This document shows positions 63,947-64,000 of a stretch of 64,000 nt of DNA, piece after piece (within the stretch, counting starts at the first letter, position 1; every line of letters begins with the position of its first letter). A program made the translations under genes and the position numbers. The notes beneath the pieces were generated by a model. The model was given only the letters and a program-made list of their open reading frames with translations. It ran no database searches and was not told the DNA's origin. The stretch comes from Novosphingobium flavum (GTDB lineage: Bacteria; Pseudomonadota; Alphaproteobacteria; Sphingomonadales; Sphingomonadaceae): positions 62,001 to 126,000 of the forward strand of contig NZ_JACLAW010000007.1 of assembly GCF_014230315.1 (NCBI RefSeq). The letters are read 5' to 3'.

Positions 63947-64000
63947 CAGCCGAAGCTCGCCGCGAGGCTGCCCATCAGCAGGGCCCAGCCATCGACCAGG
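63946..64000 (-). CDS. fliP: Flagellar export protein FliP, C-terminal fragment
   Basis: The last 17 residues (LVDGWALLMGSLAASFG) and stop of a gene running out of the window on the right. LVDGWxLLxGSLxxSF is the standard end of FliP. It precedes fliQ by a one-base overlap. Confidence 0.92.
   Translation of the reverse strand, partial: LVDGWALLMGSLAASFG

Overview
The window looks like chromosome from a sphingomonad, most likely Novosphingobium or a close relative in Sphingomonadaceae/Erythrobacteraceae. The evidence is a G+C content of roughly two thirds by eye, four large TonB-dependent outer-membrane receptors, a yellow-pigment operon in the order crtY-crtI-log-crtB, a DUF2585 gene, an ScfR/RamB-type regulator divergent from a Pseudomonas-type isocitrate lyase, and REP-like palindromes common in this group. 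The genus is an inference. No rRNA, tRNA, CRISPR array, insertion sequence or prophage was recognised. Every complete gene looks intact.

Layout, left to right. 1-11 kb: a catabolic island for quinate/shikimate-type compounds. It holds the end of a type-B carboxylesterase, an AEC transporter, a QuiC-type dehydroshikimate dehydratase, two type II dehydroquinases, a TetR regulator facing a clean palindrome, an MFS permease and a shikimate dehydrogenase, followed by a TonB receptor coupled to a secreted M19 dipeptidase. 11-18 kb: a gluconate-type permease and the glyoxylate shunt (aceA, a 51-residue gene, glcB) with its divergent regulator. 18-24 kb: two further TonB receptors, the second behind a promoter carrying two tandem palindromes. 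23-29 kb: a redox group (LysR, pirin, nitroreductase, a cytochrome b with a molybdopterin oxidoreductase), a UDP-glucuronate epimerase and dCTP deaminase. 29-34 kb: a membrane protein, Dps, 6-phosphogluconolactonase, NUDIX, DNA polymerase IV and a Bcr/CflA exporter. 34-39.5 kb: carotenoid operon plus DUF2585 and MEKHLA proteins. 39.5-47 kb: thiC behind a TPP riboswitch, a double-retropepsin/TPR protein, small envelope proteins and a K+ channel.

47-57 kb: a sucrose-utilisation locus. A TonB receptor and an MFS/GPH sucrose symporter bring sucrose in. A GH68 enzyme without a signal peptide splits it in the cytoplasm. A ROK fructokinase phosphorylates the fructose, and a LacI repressor probably controls the set. 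The same palindrome, CAATCGATTG, occurs in front of the receptor, the symporter and the kinase, which ties three separate transcription units into one regulon. A glycosyltransferase and an LpxH-like phosphoesterase sit inside this locus. 57-59 kb: an aminotransferase and an unknown gene. 59-64 kb: flagellar export and filament-cap genes in the order fliP-fliQ-fliR-flhB-fliD-fliS on the minus strand, with a FixJ-like regulator whose receiver domain lacks the conserved Thr and Lys.

The observations most worth pursuing are the LacI-operator sucrose regulon with a cytoplasmic GH68 enzyme, the duplicated dehydroquinase cluster with its operator, the unlisted 51-residue gene between aceA and glcB, the cytokinin-type LOG gene inside the carotenoid operon, and the degenerate response regulator beside the flagellar genes. 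None is proved novel from sequence alone.
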